NCBI GenBank assembly: GCA_014860395.1
Contig: JACZJU010000174.1
Coordinates: 1 to 40,796, forward strand
DNA from: Burkholderiales bacterium
GTDB lineage: Bacteria > Pseudomonadota > Gammaproteobacteria > Burkholderiales > SG8-39
DNA length: 40,796 nucleotides
Direction: 5' to 3'
A program made the translations under genes and the position numbers. Positions 27,010 to 35,746 of the stretch are shown here, one piece after another. Under the pieces are notes generated by a model, which was not told where the DNA came from, did no database searches, and saw only the letters and a list, made by a program, of their open reading frames with translations. Numbering within the stretch: position 1 is the first letter of the stretch; each line of letters opens with the position of its first letter.

Positions 27010-27561
27010 ATGAAGTGGTTCGCGCGTGTTGTGGCTTGCGCCGCACTGATCCTCGCAGGAGGAGCGCAGGCCCAACCGCCGGTCGGTGGGAGCGGTTACG
27101 CCGACGAGGGCCGGGATTGGGGCATTGCGCCTACGGACCGGCTGCGTCAGCCGCCCTATCACGGGCCTACGCCGCTGCAGATCCCGGGCGCGCAAGTGGT
27201 GGAAACGCGGCAACTGCAGGCGATGTTGGCGGGGCAGGGGGCGCCGATTCTGATCGACGTGCTGTCAGACCCGGGACACGTGACCCTGGCCGGTGCGCTA
27301 TGGCTCTCGGGCGCCGGCTTTGGCAGGAATTTTCTGGATCCGGTGCAGTTGGAGTTCATCCGTCTCCTGCGACAGATCAGCAGCGGCGACAAGGCGAGGC
27401 CCCTGGTGTTCTTCTGCGCCAGCTCCCAATGCTGGCTGTCCTACAATGCCGCGCTGCGCGCAGTGGCGGCGGGCTATGGCAAGGTCTATTGGTATCGTGG
27501 CGGAGTCGAGGCCTGGATCGCCGCAGGCCTGCCTACGGCCAGAACCAAAGGCGGGCACTGA
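27010..27561 (+). CDS. Exported rhodanese-like CX4CW protein (PQQ-associated CXXCW family)
   Basis: 183 residues from the ATG at 27010, which has AAGGA five bases upstream; an ATG five codons earlier lacks one. A signal peptide covers about 1-21 (MKWFARVVACAALILAGGAQ). The rest is a rhodanese fold with C136, C141 and W142 in FFCASSQCWLSYNAALRA, then KVYWYRGGVEAW. This matches the family called PQQ-dependent catabolism-associated CXXCW motif protein. No PQQ genes are near. The two DsbA genes on either side suggest a periplasmic thiol role here. The target is unknown. Confidence 0.75.
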   Translation: MKWFARVVACAALILAGGAQAQPPVGGSGYADEGRDWGIAPTDRLRQPPYHGPTPLQIPGAQVVETRQLQAMLAGQGAPILIDVLSDPGHVTLAGALWLSGAGFGRNFLDPVQLEFIRLLRQISSGDKARPLVFFCASSQCWLSYNAALRAVAAGYGKVYWYRGGVEAWIAAGLPTARTKGGH

Positions 27562-27573
27562 CGTCTACGATAA

Positions 27574-27638
27574 CCCGTTGCGAAATGAATTATGCAATCG
27601 GCCGATATAGGGGAGGGTGAGGGGAGATATCCCCTCAT
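27574..27638 (+). repeat. Dispersed hairpin repeat, copy R1
   Basis: A stem CCCGTTGC (27574-27581) with GCAATCGG (27594-27601, one bulge) is followed by the core AGGGGAG-N3-GAGGGGAGATATCCCCTCAT (27609-27638), whose second half is a palindrome. It lies between the CX4CW gene and the 3' end of dsbA. R2 on the other side of dsbA is in inverted orientation. Confidence 0.8.
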
Positions 27639-27671
27639 TTGCGGCGCGCCCCAACAGCGCTTTGCGCGCCG

Positions 27672-28316
27672 CTATTTTTTCGCAGCAGCCTTGCCGCCTT
27701 TCTTCCGCGATTGCTCGATCAGGTAATCGGTGATGGCGAGCAGATGCTCGAACGACTTTATGCTATTGGTGTTGACCACGTACTTGCCGTCCACCGCCAT
27801 GGTAGGCACGCCGTCGATTTTATACGCTTGGGTGAGCTGGGCGGCGCGCTTCAATTTGCCTTCGACGGTAAAAGAACGGTAGGCGGCGGCGAATTTCTTC
27901 GTGTCCACGCCGTGCTTGCCCAGCCATTCGGTAAGCGCAGCTTCGTCCGCCACCCTGAGCCTTGCGCCGGTGTGGATGGCCTCGAACAGGGCTTTGTGCA
28001 GGCGCTCCTCCTCGCCGATTGCCTCGAGCGCGTAGAAGGCGCGCGCGCCCTGCGCATATTCATTGTCGAACATGGCCGGGATGCGGCGGAAATGCACGTC
28101 CTTGGGCAGTTTCTTCACCCACGGCTCGAGCACGGGCTCGAAATCGTAGCAATGCGGGCAGCCGTACCAGAAGAACTCGACGACCTCGATTTTGCCGGGG
28201 ACATCGGTAGGCTGCGCCGTGGCAAGCTGCCGGTACTCGACACCCGCTACAGGCTGGGCCTGCGCCAGACCTGCTGCAAAAAACACGATGAAAGCCGTTG
28301 CCAGCCACTTCAACAT
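27672..28316 (-). CDS. dsbA: Thiol:disulfide interchange protein DsbA
   Basis: 214 residues with a signal peptide (about 1-20, MLKWLATAFIVFFAAGLAQA) and the classical DsbA active site C53-P-H-C56 in FFWYGCPHCYDFEP. The cis-proline loop is GVPTMAV and the C-terminus is Lys-rich. It oxidises cysteine pairs of exported proteins and is normally re-oxidised by DsbB. It lies downstream of argS and the SPOR gene on the same strand, a common betaproteobacterial order. The gene is bracketed by repeat copies R1 (3' side) and R2 (5' side), R2 standing between it and the SPOR gene. Confidence 0.93.
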   Translation of the reverse strand: MLKWLATAFIVFFAAGLAQAQPVAGVEYRQLATAQPTDVPGKIEVVEFFWYGCPHCYDFEPVLEPWVKKLPKDVHFRRIPAMFDNEYAQGARAFYALEAIGEEERLHKALFEAIHTGARLRVADEAALTEWLGKHGVDTKKFAAAYRSFTVEGKLKRAAQLTQAYKIDGVPTMAVDGKYVVNTNSIKSFEHLLAITDYLIEQSRKKGGKAAAKK

Positions 28317-28334
28317 TGTTGGTTCCTCCCAAAG

Positions 28335-28410
28335 GTCTGTAACAAAACGAGGGGATATCCCCCCTCGTGCTCCCCTAATTTAGGCCGCAACAACGTGATT
28401 TCCGTTGCGG
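28335..28410 (-). repeat. Dispersed hairpin repeat, copy R2
   Basis: Reading plus, GTCTGTAACAA (28335-28345) leads into the palindromic core GAGGGGATAT plus CCCCTCG, then CTCCCCTAA, then a stem CCGCAAC (28385-28391) with GTTGCGG (28404-28410). Inverted relative to R1. It lies 19 bp upstream of the dsbA start, in the SPOR-dsbA gap, so it would be transcribed with both genes. Confidence 0.8.
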
Positions 28411-28431
28411 TTTCCAATTGGGGTCTCAGGT

Positions 28432-29004
28432 TCAACGCGAACCGGGATCTTTTATTTTGACCAGTGTAGCGTCGATTCCGTTCTGCGCCAGAGTCTGGCG
28501 CACGCGGTTTATTTCATCCACCTTGGTGTACGGCCCGACGCGCACCCGGTACCAAGTGCCTTTTTCGGGCAGATCGATCGGCTCCACGCTCGCTTCCACC
28601 CCGACAATCGCAAGCTGGGCTTTCAAATTGTCGGCATCGGCGGGATTTTGAAACGAGCCTACCTGCAGCAGATAATTTTCCGCGGGCGCACCGGATTTTG
28701 CCGCTTGCTTGAATTGTTGCTCGGTCACCGGCTCTTCGGCGCCGGGCAGGATCTTATAGAACTCGAAGCGCGGTTTTTCAATCTGCTGCGTGGTCTTCTC
28801 GTCAGGCTTGACTATCGCCTTGCCGGCGTCCGCCGCCGTTTCCTCGGGCGGTTTGACCGTGGTCAGGAAGGGTATCGGCGTTTTGTTCATATACCATGCC
28901 ACCCCTACGGCGAGGCACAGGCCGAGGATGAGGCCAATAAAAATGCCGAGCAGGGTCCCGCCCCCGTTTTTCTTCTTCGCCATCGATCTGTGCTTATTAG
29001 CCAT
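28432..29004 (-). CDS. SPOR domain cell-division protein (FtsN-like)
   Basis: 190 residues: a short basic cytoplasmic end, one membrane segment (about 18-38, LLGIFIGLILGLCLAVGVAW), a Pro/Glu-rich linker, and a C-terminal SPOR domain (about 108-185, YLLQVGSFQNPADADNLKAQ, GTWYRVRVGPY). SPOR domains bind denuded septal peptidoglycan, and the bitopic layout is that of FtsN. Its position directly after argS matches other betaproteobacteria. An ATG seven codons downstream is a possible alternative start. Confidence 0.88.
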   Translation of the reverse strand: MANKHRSMAKKKNGGGTLLGIFIGLILGLCLAVGVAWYMNKTPIPFLTTVKPPEETAADAGKAIVKPDEKTTQQIEKPRFEFYKILPGAEEPVTEQQFKQAAKSGAPAENYLLQVGSFQNPADADNLKAQLAIVGVEASVEPIDLPEKGTWYRVRVGPYTKVDEINRVRQTLAQNGIDATLVKIKDPGSR

Positions 29005-29116
29005 TTAGTCTTCGTTTCAAATTGAGGGGATCAAGGTGACAAGGGAAGCGCCTCTTTCCTGGGCTCTCGTACATCCCTGAGTCATGCGCTGTTTGCGGAT
29101 ATTTCGAAACGGTTCG

Positions 29117-30763
29117 CTACATCTTTTCAGGCGCGCTGACGCCCAGCAGTGCAAGCCCGTTTTGCAGCACCTGGCGTACGGCGAGGATCAAGGCAAGCCG
29201 CGCCCGCTTGATTCCCTCGTCGGCGACGAGTACGCGCTCGGCATTATAGTAGCTGTGGAACTCGCCTGCCAGTTCGCGCAGATAGAAGGCCACCTGGTGC
29301 GGCGCGAATCCGCGCGCTGCCTCGGCCAGTACTTCCGGAAATTCCCCCAGGCGCTGCGCCAGGGCGAGTTCGCGCGCAAGTGCGAGCGGCCCGAGGTCGG
29401 CGCTGGCGGGCGATTGCGCGGTCGCGCCGGCCTGGGCCAGCACCGAGCAGATGCGCGCGTGGGCATACTGTACGTAATAGACGGGGTTGTCCTCGGTCTG
29501 CGACTTGGCGAGGTCGATGTCGAACACGAACTCGGTGTCGGCTTTGCGCGACACCAGGAAGAAACGCACTGCGTCGCGCCCCACTTCGTCGATCAGGTCG
29601 CGCACCGTGACGTAGCTGCCGGCGCGCTTGGACAGCTTTACCTCCTCGCCGCCTTTCATTACCGTGACCATCTTGTGCAGCACGTAGTCCGGATAATCAG
29701 GCGGGATGCCGGCCCCGGTCACAGCGTTGAGCGCCTGCAGCCCTGCGCGCACCCGCGCCACCGTGCCGTGATGGTCCGAACCCTGGATGTTCACGGCGTG
29801 CGCGAAACCGCGCTGCCACTTGGTAACGTGGTAGGCGACGTCGGGAACGAAATACGTGTGGCTGCCGTCGGACTTGCGCATCACGCGGTCCTTATCGTCG
29901 CCGAAATCGGTGGTCTTGAGCCACAGCGCGCCGTCCTGCTCATAGGTTTTGCCCGAGGCGGTCAGCGCGCTGACCGTCGCCTCGACCTTGCCCTCGGTGT
30001 AAAGCGAGGACTCGAGGTAGTAATTGTCGAATTTGACGCCGAAGGCCTTGAGGTCCTCGTCCTGCTCGCGCCGCAGCGCGGCTACCGCGAATTTGCGCAC
30101 CGCCGCAAGATCGCCGGGATCGCCGCCTTGCGCGAGATAGTCCGCCGCGATCTCGCGTATGTACTCGCCGTGGTAGCCGGCTTCTGGGAAGGTCACGTCT
30201 TCGCCGCGCTGCTCGCGTGCGCGCGCCTGCACCGACAGCGCCAGGTTGTCGATCTGCACGCCGGCGTCGTTGTAATAGAATTCGCGCGTCACTTTCCAGC
30301 TTTGCGCTTCGAGCAGCGCCGAGATGGCATCCCCCAGCGCCGCCTGGCGGCCGTGGCCCACGTGCAGCGGCCCCGTGGGATTGGCGGAAACGAATTCGAC
30401 CAGGACCGGCCGTCCGCGCCCGGCATCGGCGCGGCCGTAGCGCGCACCGGCGGCAAGCGCCACGCGCACTGCTTCCAGCTTGGCCGCCGGCTTCAGGCGC
30501 AGATTGATGAAGCCGGGTCCGGCAAGTTCCGCGCTCTCGAGCCAGGGCGAGGCGGGCAGGCCGGCGATCAACGCCTGCGCCAGCTCGCGCGGATTGAGTT
30601 TGAGCTGTTTCGCCAGCTGCATCGCGACATTGCACGCCCAATCGCCGTGCGCGGCCTGCTTCGGACGCTCGAGCGCGATGATGGACGCCGGCGATTGCGG
30701 CGCCACGCGAGCCAGCGACTGCGTCAGCAGATCGGTCAGATGTGACTTGATTTCAGCGGACAA
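29117..30763 (-). CDS. argS: Arginyl-tRNA synthetase
   Basis: 548 residues, class I synthetase. The N-terminal tRNA-binding add-on (about 1-100) is followed by the HIGH-type motif HVGH (134-137) in [13 protein letters not shown], the KMSKS variant KLSKRAGSY (about 372), and an anticodon-binding helical domain. It charges tRNA-Arg. The start codon is TTG at 30763: upstream codons reach a stop with no ATG or GTG, and the preceding bases are pyrimidine-rich (CCCCCTCCCC) with no Shine-Dalgarno. A TATAAT box lies 33-38 bp upstream. Confidence 0.93.
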   Translation of the reverse strand: MSAEIKSHLTDLLTQSLARVAPQSPASIIALERPKQAAHGDWACNVAMQLAKQLKLNPRELAQALIAGLPASPWLESAELAGPGFINLRLKPAAKLEAVRVALAAGARYGRADAGRGRPVLVEFVSANPTGPLHVGHGRQAALGDAISALLEAQSWKVTREFYYNDAGVQIDNLALSVQARAREQRGEDVTFPEAGYHGEYIREIAADYLAQGGDPGDLAAVRKFAVAALRREQDEDLKAFGVKFDNYYLESSLYTEGKVEATVSALTASGKTYEQDGALWLKTTDFGDDKDRVMRKSDGSHTYFVPDVAYHVTKWQRGFAHAVNIQGSDHHGTVARVRAGLQALNAVTGAGIPPDYPDYVLHKMVTVMKGGEEVKLSKRAGSYVTVRDLIDEVGRDAVRFFLVSRKADTEFVFDIDLAKSQTEDNPVYYVQYAHARICSVLAQAGATAQSPASADLGPLALARELALAQRLGEFPEVLAEAARGFAPHQVAFYLRELAGEFHSYYNAERVLVADEGIKRARLALILAVRQVLQNGLALLGVSAPEKM

Positions 30764-30795
30764 GGGGAGGGGGATTGCGGCGAAAAAAGTTGCGT

Positions 30796-30801
30796 ATTAT
30801 A
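30796..30801 (-). promoter_or_regulatory. Probable -10 box of argS
   Basis: Minus-strand TATAAT, a perfect consensus, would start transcription about 25 bases before the TTG codon. No good -35 hexamer stands 16-18 bp upstream. Confidence 0.5.
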
Positions 30802-30868
30802 CCTTGAAGCCGACGGGCGCCCTCTCCCGCGCAGCCGCTAGCCGAAGGTTGGCGGCTCTCTGCTGCCA

Positions 30869-33049
30869 TCAGAACTCGATCGGATCCACGTCCAGATGCC
30901 AGCGCACAACGCGCTGGGGCAGGGCGTAGAGCTTGGCGCTCCAGGCGGCGAGATAGGTCTGCAGGGTCTTGCGCGACGCGGACTGCACGAGCAGATGCGC
31001 GCGTTCGCGTTCGGCCAGCCGCGTCACGCTCATGGGTACGGGATCGTAGATCGTCACGCCCGCAGGCGGTGGGCCCGCCAGCGTAACCGCCTCGCGCAGG
31101 AATTCGAGCGCGGTGTTGAGTTCTGCCGCCTCGGCGCGCAGCGCAGCCTCGAACACATAAGGCGGGAAACCGGCCTGTTCGCGCTCGGCTAGCAGCGCGC
31201 GCGCAAAGCCGGGGTAATCGTGCTGCGCCAGCGCCAGATACAGCGGGTGTCGCGGATACTGCGTCTGGATCAGAACCTCGCCGGGCAGACCGGCGCGCCC
31301 GGCGCGCCCGGCGACCTGTACCAACTGCGCAAACAGGCGCTCCGGCGCGCGATAGTCGGCAGAATACAGGGCGCTGTCGGCGTTGAGCACCGCGACCAGA
31401 GTCAGATTCGGAAAGTCGTGTCCCTTGGCCAGGATCTGGGTGCCGACCAGGATGTTGGCGCGGCCGCCCTGTATATCGCCCAGCATGCGCGCAAAGCTGC
31501 CTTTATTGCGGGTGCTGTCGCGGTCGACGCGCAGCACGCGCGCCTGTGGGAAGCGCGCGGCCAGCGTCGCCTCAAGCCGCTGCGTGCCGCGGCCAAAGGG
31601 ATGGATATCGGCATTGCCACAGTTCGGGCAGTGGCGCGGGATGGGCGTGCTTGCGCCGCAGTGATGGCAGCGCAGCTGCCTGTCGGCCAGATGCAGCACC
31701 ATGCGTGCGGAGCAGCGCTTGCAGCCGCTGACCCAGTCGCAGGCCGGACACATCAGGACCGGCGCGTAGCCGCGGCGGTTCAGAAACACCAGGCTCTGCT
31801 CGCCGCGTTCCAGGCGCTGGGCCAGCGCCTCCAGCACTGGCGGCGCCAGCCCGTCCTCAAGCTTGTGGCGGCGCATGTCCACCGTGTGCACCTGCGGCAG
31901 CTGTGCCTGCGGCACGGCGCGCTGCGATAGCTGCAGCAGCTGGTAGCGGCCGGACAGGGCGCGCGCATAGGTTTCCAGCGCCGGCGTGGCCGAGCCGAGC
32001 ACAATAGGGATGCCAGCCTGGCGTGCGCGGAACACTGCGACGTCGCGCGCCGAGTAGCGCAAGCCGTCCTGTTGCTTGAAGGAAGCATCCTGTTCCTCAT
32101 CCACCACGATCAGCGCAAGTTTCGGCATGGGTACGAATACCGCGAGTCGGGTGCCGAGCACGATAGCCGCCGAGCCGGCTTGCGCCTGCAGCCAGTGCAG
32201 CGTGCGCTCGCCGTCGGCAAGGCCGCTGTGCAGGCTGACCAGCGGCGCGTCTGGAAAGCGCTCGCGAAATTCCTGCTCGAGGCGCGGCGTAAGACTGATC
32301 TCCGGCACCAGCACCAGCGCCTGTCGGCCTGAAGCGAGCGCGCCTGCGATCAGCCGCAGGTAAATCTCGGTCTTGCCGCTGCCGGTGATGCCATGCAGCA
32401 GGAAAACGCCGTAGCCGGGGCCGGCACCTTCGATTTGCCGCAGTGCCTGCTGCTGTTCGGCGTTGAGTGGAACTTTTTCGACGAATCGGCCGGCGCCAGC
32501 TTGCGGCGGCGGTTGATAGGGCTCGACCCAGCCGGCGCCGCGGAGTTCGTCCAGCATTTTCTTCGCGCTTGAACTCTGCGCCAGCAGTAACTCCTCGGCG
32601 CAATCGGACTGTAATAGCGTTTGCAGCAGCGCGCGCTTTACCCGCGCGCGCGCGGGCAGTTGTGCCAGCGCTTCGCGCCCACTGGCGCTGAGACGGTAGG
32701 CGACTGCCTGTTTGAGCGCCGGCGCAGCGGCTGCTTTTCGCAGCCGCGCCGGCAAGCCGTTGAAAATGACTTCGCCCAGTGGCCGGTGATAGTAGCCGCT
32801 GCAGAATTGCGCGAGGTCCAGCCAATCGTGCGCGAGCGCTGGCGATTCACGCAGTATGCGCAGCGCTGGCTTCAATTTTCCGCTCGCGATGTCGGAGGTG
32901 TCCGCAATGCCGACTATCACTCCGACCGTGTGCTTGTTGCCCAAGGGCACCAGCACGCGCATGCCGATGTCGGCATGCGTCGCCTCGCCATAGCTGTAGT
33001 CGAATACGCGCGGCAGCGGTAGGTCGAGCGCGACGCGCAGTATGCTCAT
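30869..33049 (-). CDS. priA: Primosomal protein N' (PriA helicase)
   Basis: 726 residues. The N-terminal DNA-binding domain (about 1-100) precedes the helicase core with Walker A GITGSGKT (220-227), DEEQD with the aromatic-rich loop FKQQDGLRYSARD (about 317-335), and a zinc region with eight cysteines in CPACDWVSGCKRC and CHHCGASTPIPRHCPNC. It restarts stalled replication forks by loading the replisome. A GCCGC/GCGGC inverted repeat spans a T-rich loop just before the ATG at 33049 and may affect ribosome access. hemE lies upstream on the same strand across a 332-bp AT-rich gap. Confidence 0.95.
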   Translation of the reverse strand: MSILRVALDLPLPRVFDYSYGEATHADIGMRVLVPLGNKHTVGVIVGIADTSDIASGKLKPALRILRESPALAHDWLDLAQFCSGYYHRPLGEVIFNGLPARLRKAAAAPALKQAVAYRLSASGREALAQLPARARVKRALLQTLLQSDCAEELLLAQSSSAKKMLDELRGAGWVEPYQPPPQAGAGRFVEKVPLNAEQQQALRQIEGAGPGYGVFLLHGITGSGKTEIYLRLIAGALASGRQALVLVPEISLTPRLEQEFRERFPDAPLVSLHSGLADGERTLHWLQAQAGSAAIVLGTRLAVFVPMPKLALIVVDEEQDASFKQQDGLRYSARDVAVFRARQAGIPIVLGSATPALETYARALSGRYQLLQLSQRAVPQAQLPQVHTVDMRRHKLEDGLAPPVLEALAQRLERGEQSLVFLNRRGYAPVLMCPACDWVSGCKRCSARMVLHLADRQLRCHHCGASTPIPRHCPNCGNADIHPFGRGTQRLEATLAARFPQARVLRVDRDSTRNKGSFARMLGDIQGGRANILVGTQILAKGHDFPNLTLVAVLNADSALYSADYRAPERLFAQLVQVAGRAGRAGLPGEVLIQTQYPRHPLYLALAQHDYPGFARALLAEREQAGFPPYVFEAALRAEAAELNTALEFLREAVTLAGPPPAGVTIYDPVPMSVTRLAERERAHLLVQSASRKTLQTYLAAWSAKLYALPQRVVRWHLDVDPIEF

Positions 33050-33381
33050 TTGCCGCCAAAAGAAAAAAAGCGGCTTAAAGAAGCTACGCGCGAAATTTGA
33101 AGCGGTTTGTCGCGAAACTGTTGCATCACCCTATTGCCAAAGGGGAACTCGGGTTGTGCACAATTTTTGTGGGTAAATGTGTGGGTAAGTTTGTAATCTT
33201 GCTGTAACCATCTTTGCCGTAAGGAATTTCTCCTTCTGCTTAAATTTTCAGCTAGGCATATATTCGTTTTAAAACATATGGTTGTGCGTCGTTACCTAGG
33301 GGGCGCCGGTTTTCGCTAGTAAAGTCGCGGGGGAGCACGATGTTGTGCATAAGTCAAGGTTTGCGCAATTCGTGGAAAACC
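33050..33381. other. AT-rich hemE-priA intergenic region with DnaA-box-like 9-mers
   Basis: No gene is supported. The stretch is markedly AT-rich compared with its surroundings. It carries TGTGCACAA (33155-33163), TGTGGGTAA twice (33168-33176, 33180-33188) and TGTGCATAA (33344-33352). On the minus strand the last is TTATGCACA, a full match to the DnaA-box pattern TTATNCACA; the others differ by one base. A small dyad AAGGA/TCCTT is at 33221-33235. This could be a DnaA-regulated promoter for priA, or chance. Confidence 0.35.
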
Positions 33382-34470
33382 TTAACTGGCGCGGGTGTTT
33401 GCGCTGTCGCCGTGATAGCGCACGCTCGATTGATGCACGCAGTCGACCAGAATTTTGACCGCCTCCGGCGGCGTGAACTGGGAAATGCCGTGGCCGAGAT
33501 TGAACACATGACCGCTGCCGTGGCCGAAGGAGGCGAGAATTTTTTCTGTTTCGCTCTGCACCACGTCCGCGGGCGCAAACAGCACGGCTGGGTCCAGATT
33601 TCCCTGCAGCGCAACACGATCACCGACGCGCGCGCGCGCCTGGCCTATGCCCACGCTCCAGTCCAGACCGACTGCGTCGCAGCCGATGGCAGCGATATCC
33701 TCCAGCCAGTTGCCGCAGCCCTTGGTGAACACGACCGATGGAATGCGCGCGCCGGCATGCTCGCGTTTGAGGCCGGCGATGATGCGCTGCAGATACGCGA
33801 GCGAGAACTCGCGGTAGGCCGCGTCCGACAGGTTTCCGCCCCAGGTGTCGAAGATCATCACCGCCTGTGCGCCGGCCTCGATCTGCGCGTTGAGGTAGAG
33901 GGTCACTGCTTGCGCGTTGACTTCGAGGATGCGGTGCAGCAGATCGGGGCGCGCATAGAGCATGGTTTTGATAGTGCGGAAATCGTCGCTCGCGCCGCCC
34001 TCCACCATATAGCAGGCCAGTGTATACGGGCTGCCGGAAAAGCCGATAAGGGGCACGCTGCCGTTGAGCGCGCGCCGGATTTCGCTGACCGCGTCGAGCA
34101 CATAGCGCAGTTCGGCGCCTGGATCAGGCACCGCCAGATCGCGAATGGCCCATTCGTCGCGTAGCGACCTCTCGAATTTCGGACCCTCGCCTTCGGCGAA
34201 GTACAGCCCCAGGCCCATGGCGTCTGGGATGGTCAGAATGTCGGAGAACAGTATGGCCGCGTCGAGATCGTAGCGCGCCAGCGGCTGCAGCGTGACTTCG
34301 GTGGCGTAGCCCGGATTCTTGCACAAGCCTAGAAAGCTGCCTGCGCGGCTGCGCGTCTGATTGTATTCCGGCAGGTAACGACCGGCCTGGCGCATCAGCC
34401 ACACCGGCGTGTACTCGGTCGGCTGGCGCAGCAGCGCGCGAATCAAAGTGTCATTTTTCAGCTTGGTCAT
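33382..34470 (-). CDS. hemE: Uroporphyrinogen decarboxylase
   Basis: 362 residues from the ATG at 34470, where the conserved N-terminus begins ([20 protein letters not shown], then [13 protein letters not shown] with the substrate-binding arginines). The open frame further upstream overlaps the EVE gene and has no family similarity. Other signatures are [16 protein letters not shown] and the aspartate in FSDI, and [13 protein letters not shown] near the end. It decarboxylates uroporphyrinogen III to coproporphyrinogen III in haem synthesis. It begins one base after the EVE gene stop, so the two are probably co-transcribed. Confidence 0.96.
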   Translation of the reverse strand: MTKLKNDTLIRALLRQPTEYTPVWLMRQAGRYLPEYNQTRSRAGSFLGLCKNPGYATEVTLQPLARYDLDAAILFSDILTIPDAMGLGLYFAEGEGPKFERSLRDEWAIRDLAVPDPGAELRYVLDAVSEIRRALNGSVPLIGFSGSPYTLACYMVEGGASDDFRTIKTMLYARPDLLHRILEVNAQAVTLYLNAQIEAGAQAVMIFDTWGGNLSDAAYREFSLAYLQRIIAGLKREHAGARIPSVVFTKGCGNWLEDIAAIGCDAVGLDWSVGIGQARARVGDRVALQGNLDPAVLFAPADVVQSETEKILASFGHGSGHVFNLGHGISQFTPPEAVKILVDCVHQSSVRYHGDSANTRAS

Positions 34471-34471
34471 T

Positions 34472-34933
34472 TTATTTGAGCAGTTTGGTGGTAATAAATT
34501 TCCATTCGGCCGGATCCACTGGCGTGATGGACAGGCGGTTGCCGCGCGCGAGCAGGCGCATGCCGGCGAGTTCCTTGTGCTCACGCAGTGCGGCCAGGCC
34601 GAGGAGCTTGGTCTTCCTGACGAATTTCACGTCGACGTTCACCCAGCGCGGATTGTCGTGCGTGGCCTTGGCGTCGTAATACTTGCTTTTCGCGTCGAAC
34701 TGGGTCTCGTCCGGGTAGGCATTTGAGCAGATCTCCGCCAGGCCGGCGATGCCCGGCTCCGGGCAGCTCGAATGATAGAACAGCACCTGATCGCCGATTT
34801 GCATCTGGTCGCGCATGAAATTGCGTGCTTGGTAATTGCGCACGCCAAACCATGCGCTGCCGCGCCGCGGCGCGCGTGCAAGGTCGTCGATGCTGAACTC
34901 GTCGGGTTCGGATTTCATCAGCCAGTAGCGCAT
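34472..34933 (-). CDS. EVE domain protein
   Basis: 153 residues covering one EVE domain ([54 protein letters not shown]). The PUA-like fold binds modified bases in DNA or RNA; the family has been linked to recognition of 5-methylcytosine-type marks and possibly to RNA modification. The ATG at 34933 has AGG/GGAG upstream. The frame is open a further 65 codons, but that part is the 6S RNA and its terminator. It ends one base before the hemE start. Confidence 0.92.
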   Translation of the reverse strand: MRYWLMKSEPDEFSIDDLARAPRRGSAWFGVRNYQARNFMRDQMQIGDQVLFYHSSCPEPGIAGLAEICSNAYPDETQFDAKSKYYDAKATHDNPRWVNVDVKFVRKTKLLGLAALREHKELAGMRLLARGNRLSITPVDPAEWKFITTKLLK

Positions 34934-34949
34934 TGCCTGGAACTCCACA

Positions 34950-34980
34950 AACAAAAATCGCAGACCCTGTGTCTGCGATT
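34950..34980 (-). terminator. Intrinsic terminator of the zapA/6S RNA transcript
   Basis: On the minus strand a perfect 9-bp stem AATCGCAGA / TCTGCGATT (34956-34964 with 34972-34980, seven-base loop) is followed by TTTTTGTTTG. It lies 37 bases past the predicted 6S RNA 3' end and 16 bases before the EVE ATG. Confidence 0.85.
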
Positions 34981-35003
34981 CGGTCTGCGATTCGGTCTGC
35001 GAT
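34972..35003. repeat. 12-bp tandem repeat next to the terminator
   Basis: TCTGCGATTCGG occurs twice (34972-34983, 34984-34995) and partly a third time (34996-35003). Each unit repeats one arm of the terminator stem, so there are three possible partners for the single opposite arm. Confidence 0.85.
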
Positions 35004-35016
35004 CGAAGAGGTATTG

Positions 35017-35208
35017 GATTCCCCGCAAATGCCGTCAGACCCGCATCCTCTGAACCTGCAGTCCAGAGTGGTCGCATTCCGGCCGCCGTAGGTACATCCA
35101 CAATCGCACGAGGCGAAGGGACGCGCACAAAAGCGGCGCTATGGTCCGCAACCTCAGCACATATATTGGTTCAAGGAATATATGGCCTTAACGAGCATCG
35201 CAGGGAAA
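35017..35208 (-). ncRNA. ssrS: 6S RNA
   Basis: About 192 nt, close to the 184 of E. coli. The 5' end TTTCCCTGCGATGC pairs with the 3' end GCATTTGCGGGGAATC through about 12 bp with one bulge, the closing helix typical of 6S RNA. CCTTGAACC, also found in E. coli 6S RNA, is present near the 5' side. It lies just after zapA, as in E. coli and many proteobacteria, and is followed by an intrinsic terminator. 6S RNA binds sigma-70 RNA polymerase in stationary phase. Ends are approximate. Confidence 0.8.
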
Positions 35209-35240
35209 CTTGTTGCGGTCTGGCTCGCTCGGGCGCGCTT

Positions 35241-35552
35241 CTAGAACAGAGAATCCTGCTGCGATAACGCCTGATCAAGCTTCGACTGCACTAAATTCAT
35301 TCTACGCTTTAATTCCGCGATGTCAAAGCCGCTGCCGATCTTGATGGACAGGAGTTCGTTTGCGATATTGAGTGCCGTCATGACTGCAATGCGCTCGGTG
35401 CCGGCGACCTTGCTCGCCGCTTTGATTTCGGTCATTTTTTGGTCGACATAGGCAACCGCTGCGAGCAAGGCCTCGCGCTCGTCATCGGCGCAGGTGACGC
35501 GATAATTGCGTCCCATGATGCTGACATCAAGGGTTTTGGCCTTTGTGCTCAT
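35241..35552 (-). CDS. zapA: Cell division protein ZapA
   Basis: 103 residues, the usual length. The N-terminal beta-rich part (TLDVSIMGRNYRVTCADDER) and the long C-terminal coiled coil (VDQKMTEIKAASKVAGTERIAVMTALNIANELL) are diagnostic. It bundles FtsZ filaments at the division site. Its start overlaps the stop of the ZapB-like gene in ATGA. The 6S RNA gene follows 33 bp downstream on the same strand. Confidence 0.95.
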   Translation of the reverse strand: MSTKAKTLDVSIMGRNYRVTCADDEREALLAAVAYVDQKMTEIKAASKVAGTERIAVMTALNIANELLSIKIGSGFDIAELKRRMNLVQSKLDQALSQQDSLF

Positions 35553-35740
35553 TCCGGGATCTGGCGCAACAGTGTTTCGAGGCGGGACTTGGCGCCGTCG
35601 ACCTTGCCTTCCAGAAGTTTGACCTCGCCTTGCGCCGATGCCAATTGCAGTCTTAGTTCTTTATTTTCGCTTTTCAGGCGCTGGCACAACTGCAAGAACT
35701 GGTCGATTTTGCCGTCAAGGGAGTCGAATTCCGCATCCAT
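35549..35740 (-). CDS. ZapB-like coiled-coil protein
   Basis: 63 residues, almost all heptad-like (FLQLCQRLKSENKELRLQL, LLEGKVDGAKSRLETLL). Small coiled-coil proteins of this type stand upstream of zapA in many betaproteobacteria and resemble ZapB. Function by context: division-ring accessory protein. No ribosome binding site precedes the ATG, and the promoter at 35747-35776 would start transcription at or near the A of the ATG. Confidence 0.8.
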   Translation of the reverse strand: MDAEFDSLDGKIDQFLQLCQRLKSENKELRLQLASAQGEVKLLEGKVDGAKSRLETLLRQIPE

Positions 35741-35746
35741 CGCTAC

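Noticed and set aside
27574..28410. dsbA and its flanking repeats as a complete composite transposon
   Set aside because: No transposase gene is present and target duplications could not be identified; only the repeat pairing is claimed.
29084..30745. Long plus-strand open frame opposite argS
   Set aside because: Antisense shadow of argS; no domain and His/Arg-rich composition.
34972..35003. Short tandem repeats that might suggest CRISPR
   Set aside because: 12-bp units without spacers; they are copies of a terminator arm.
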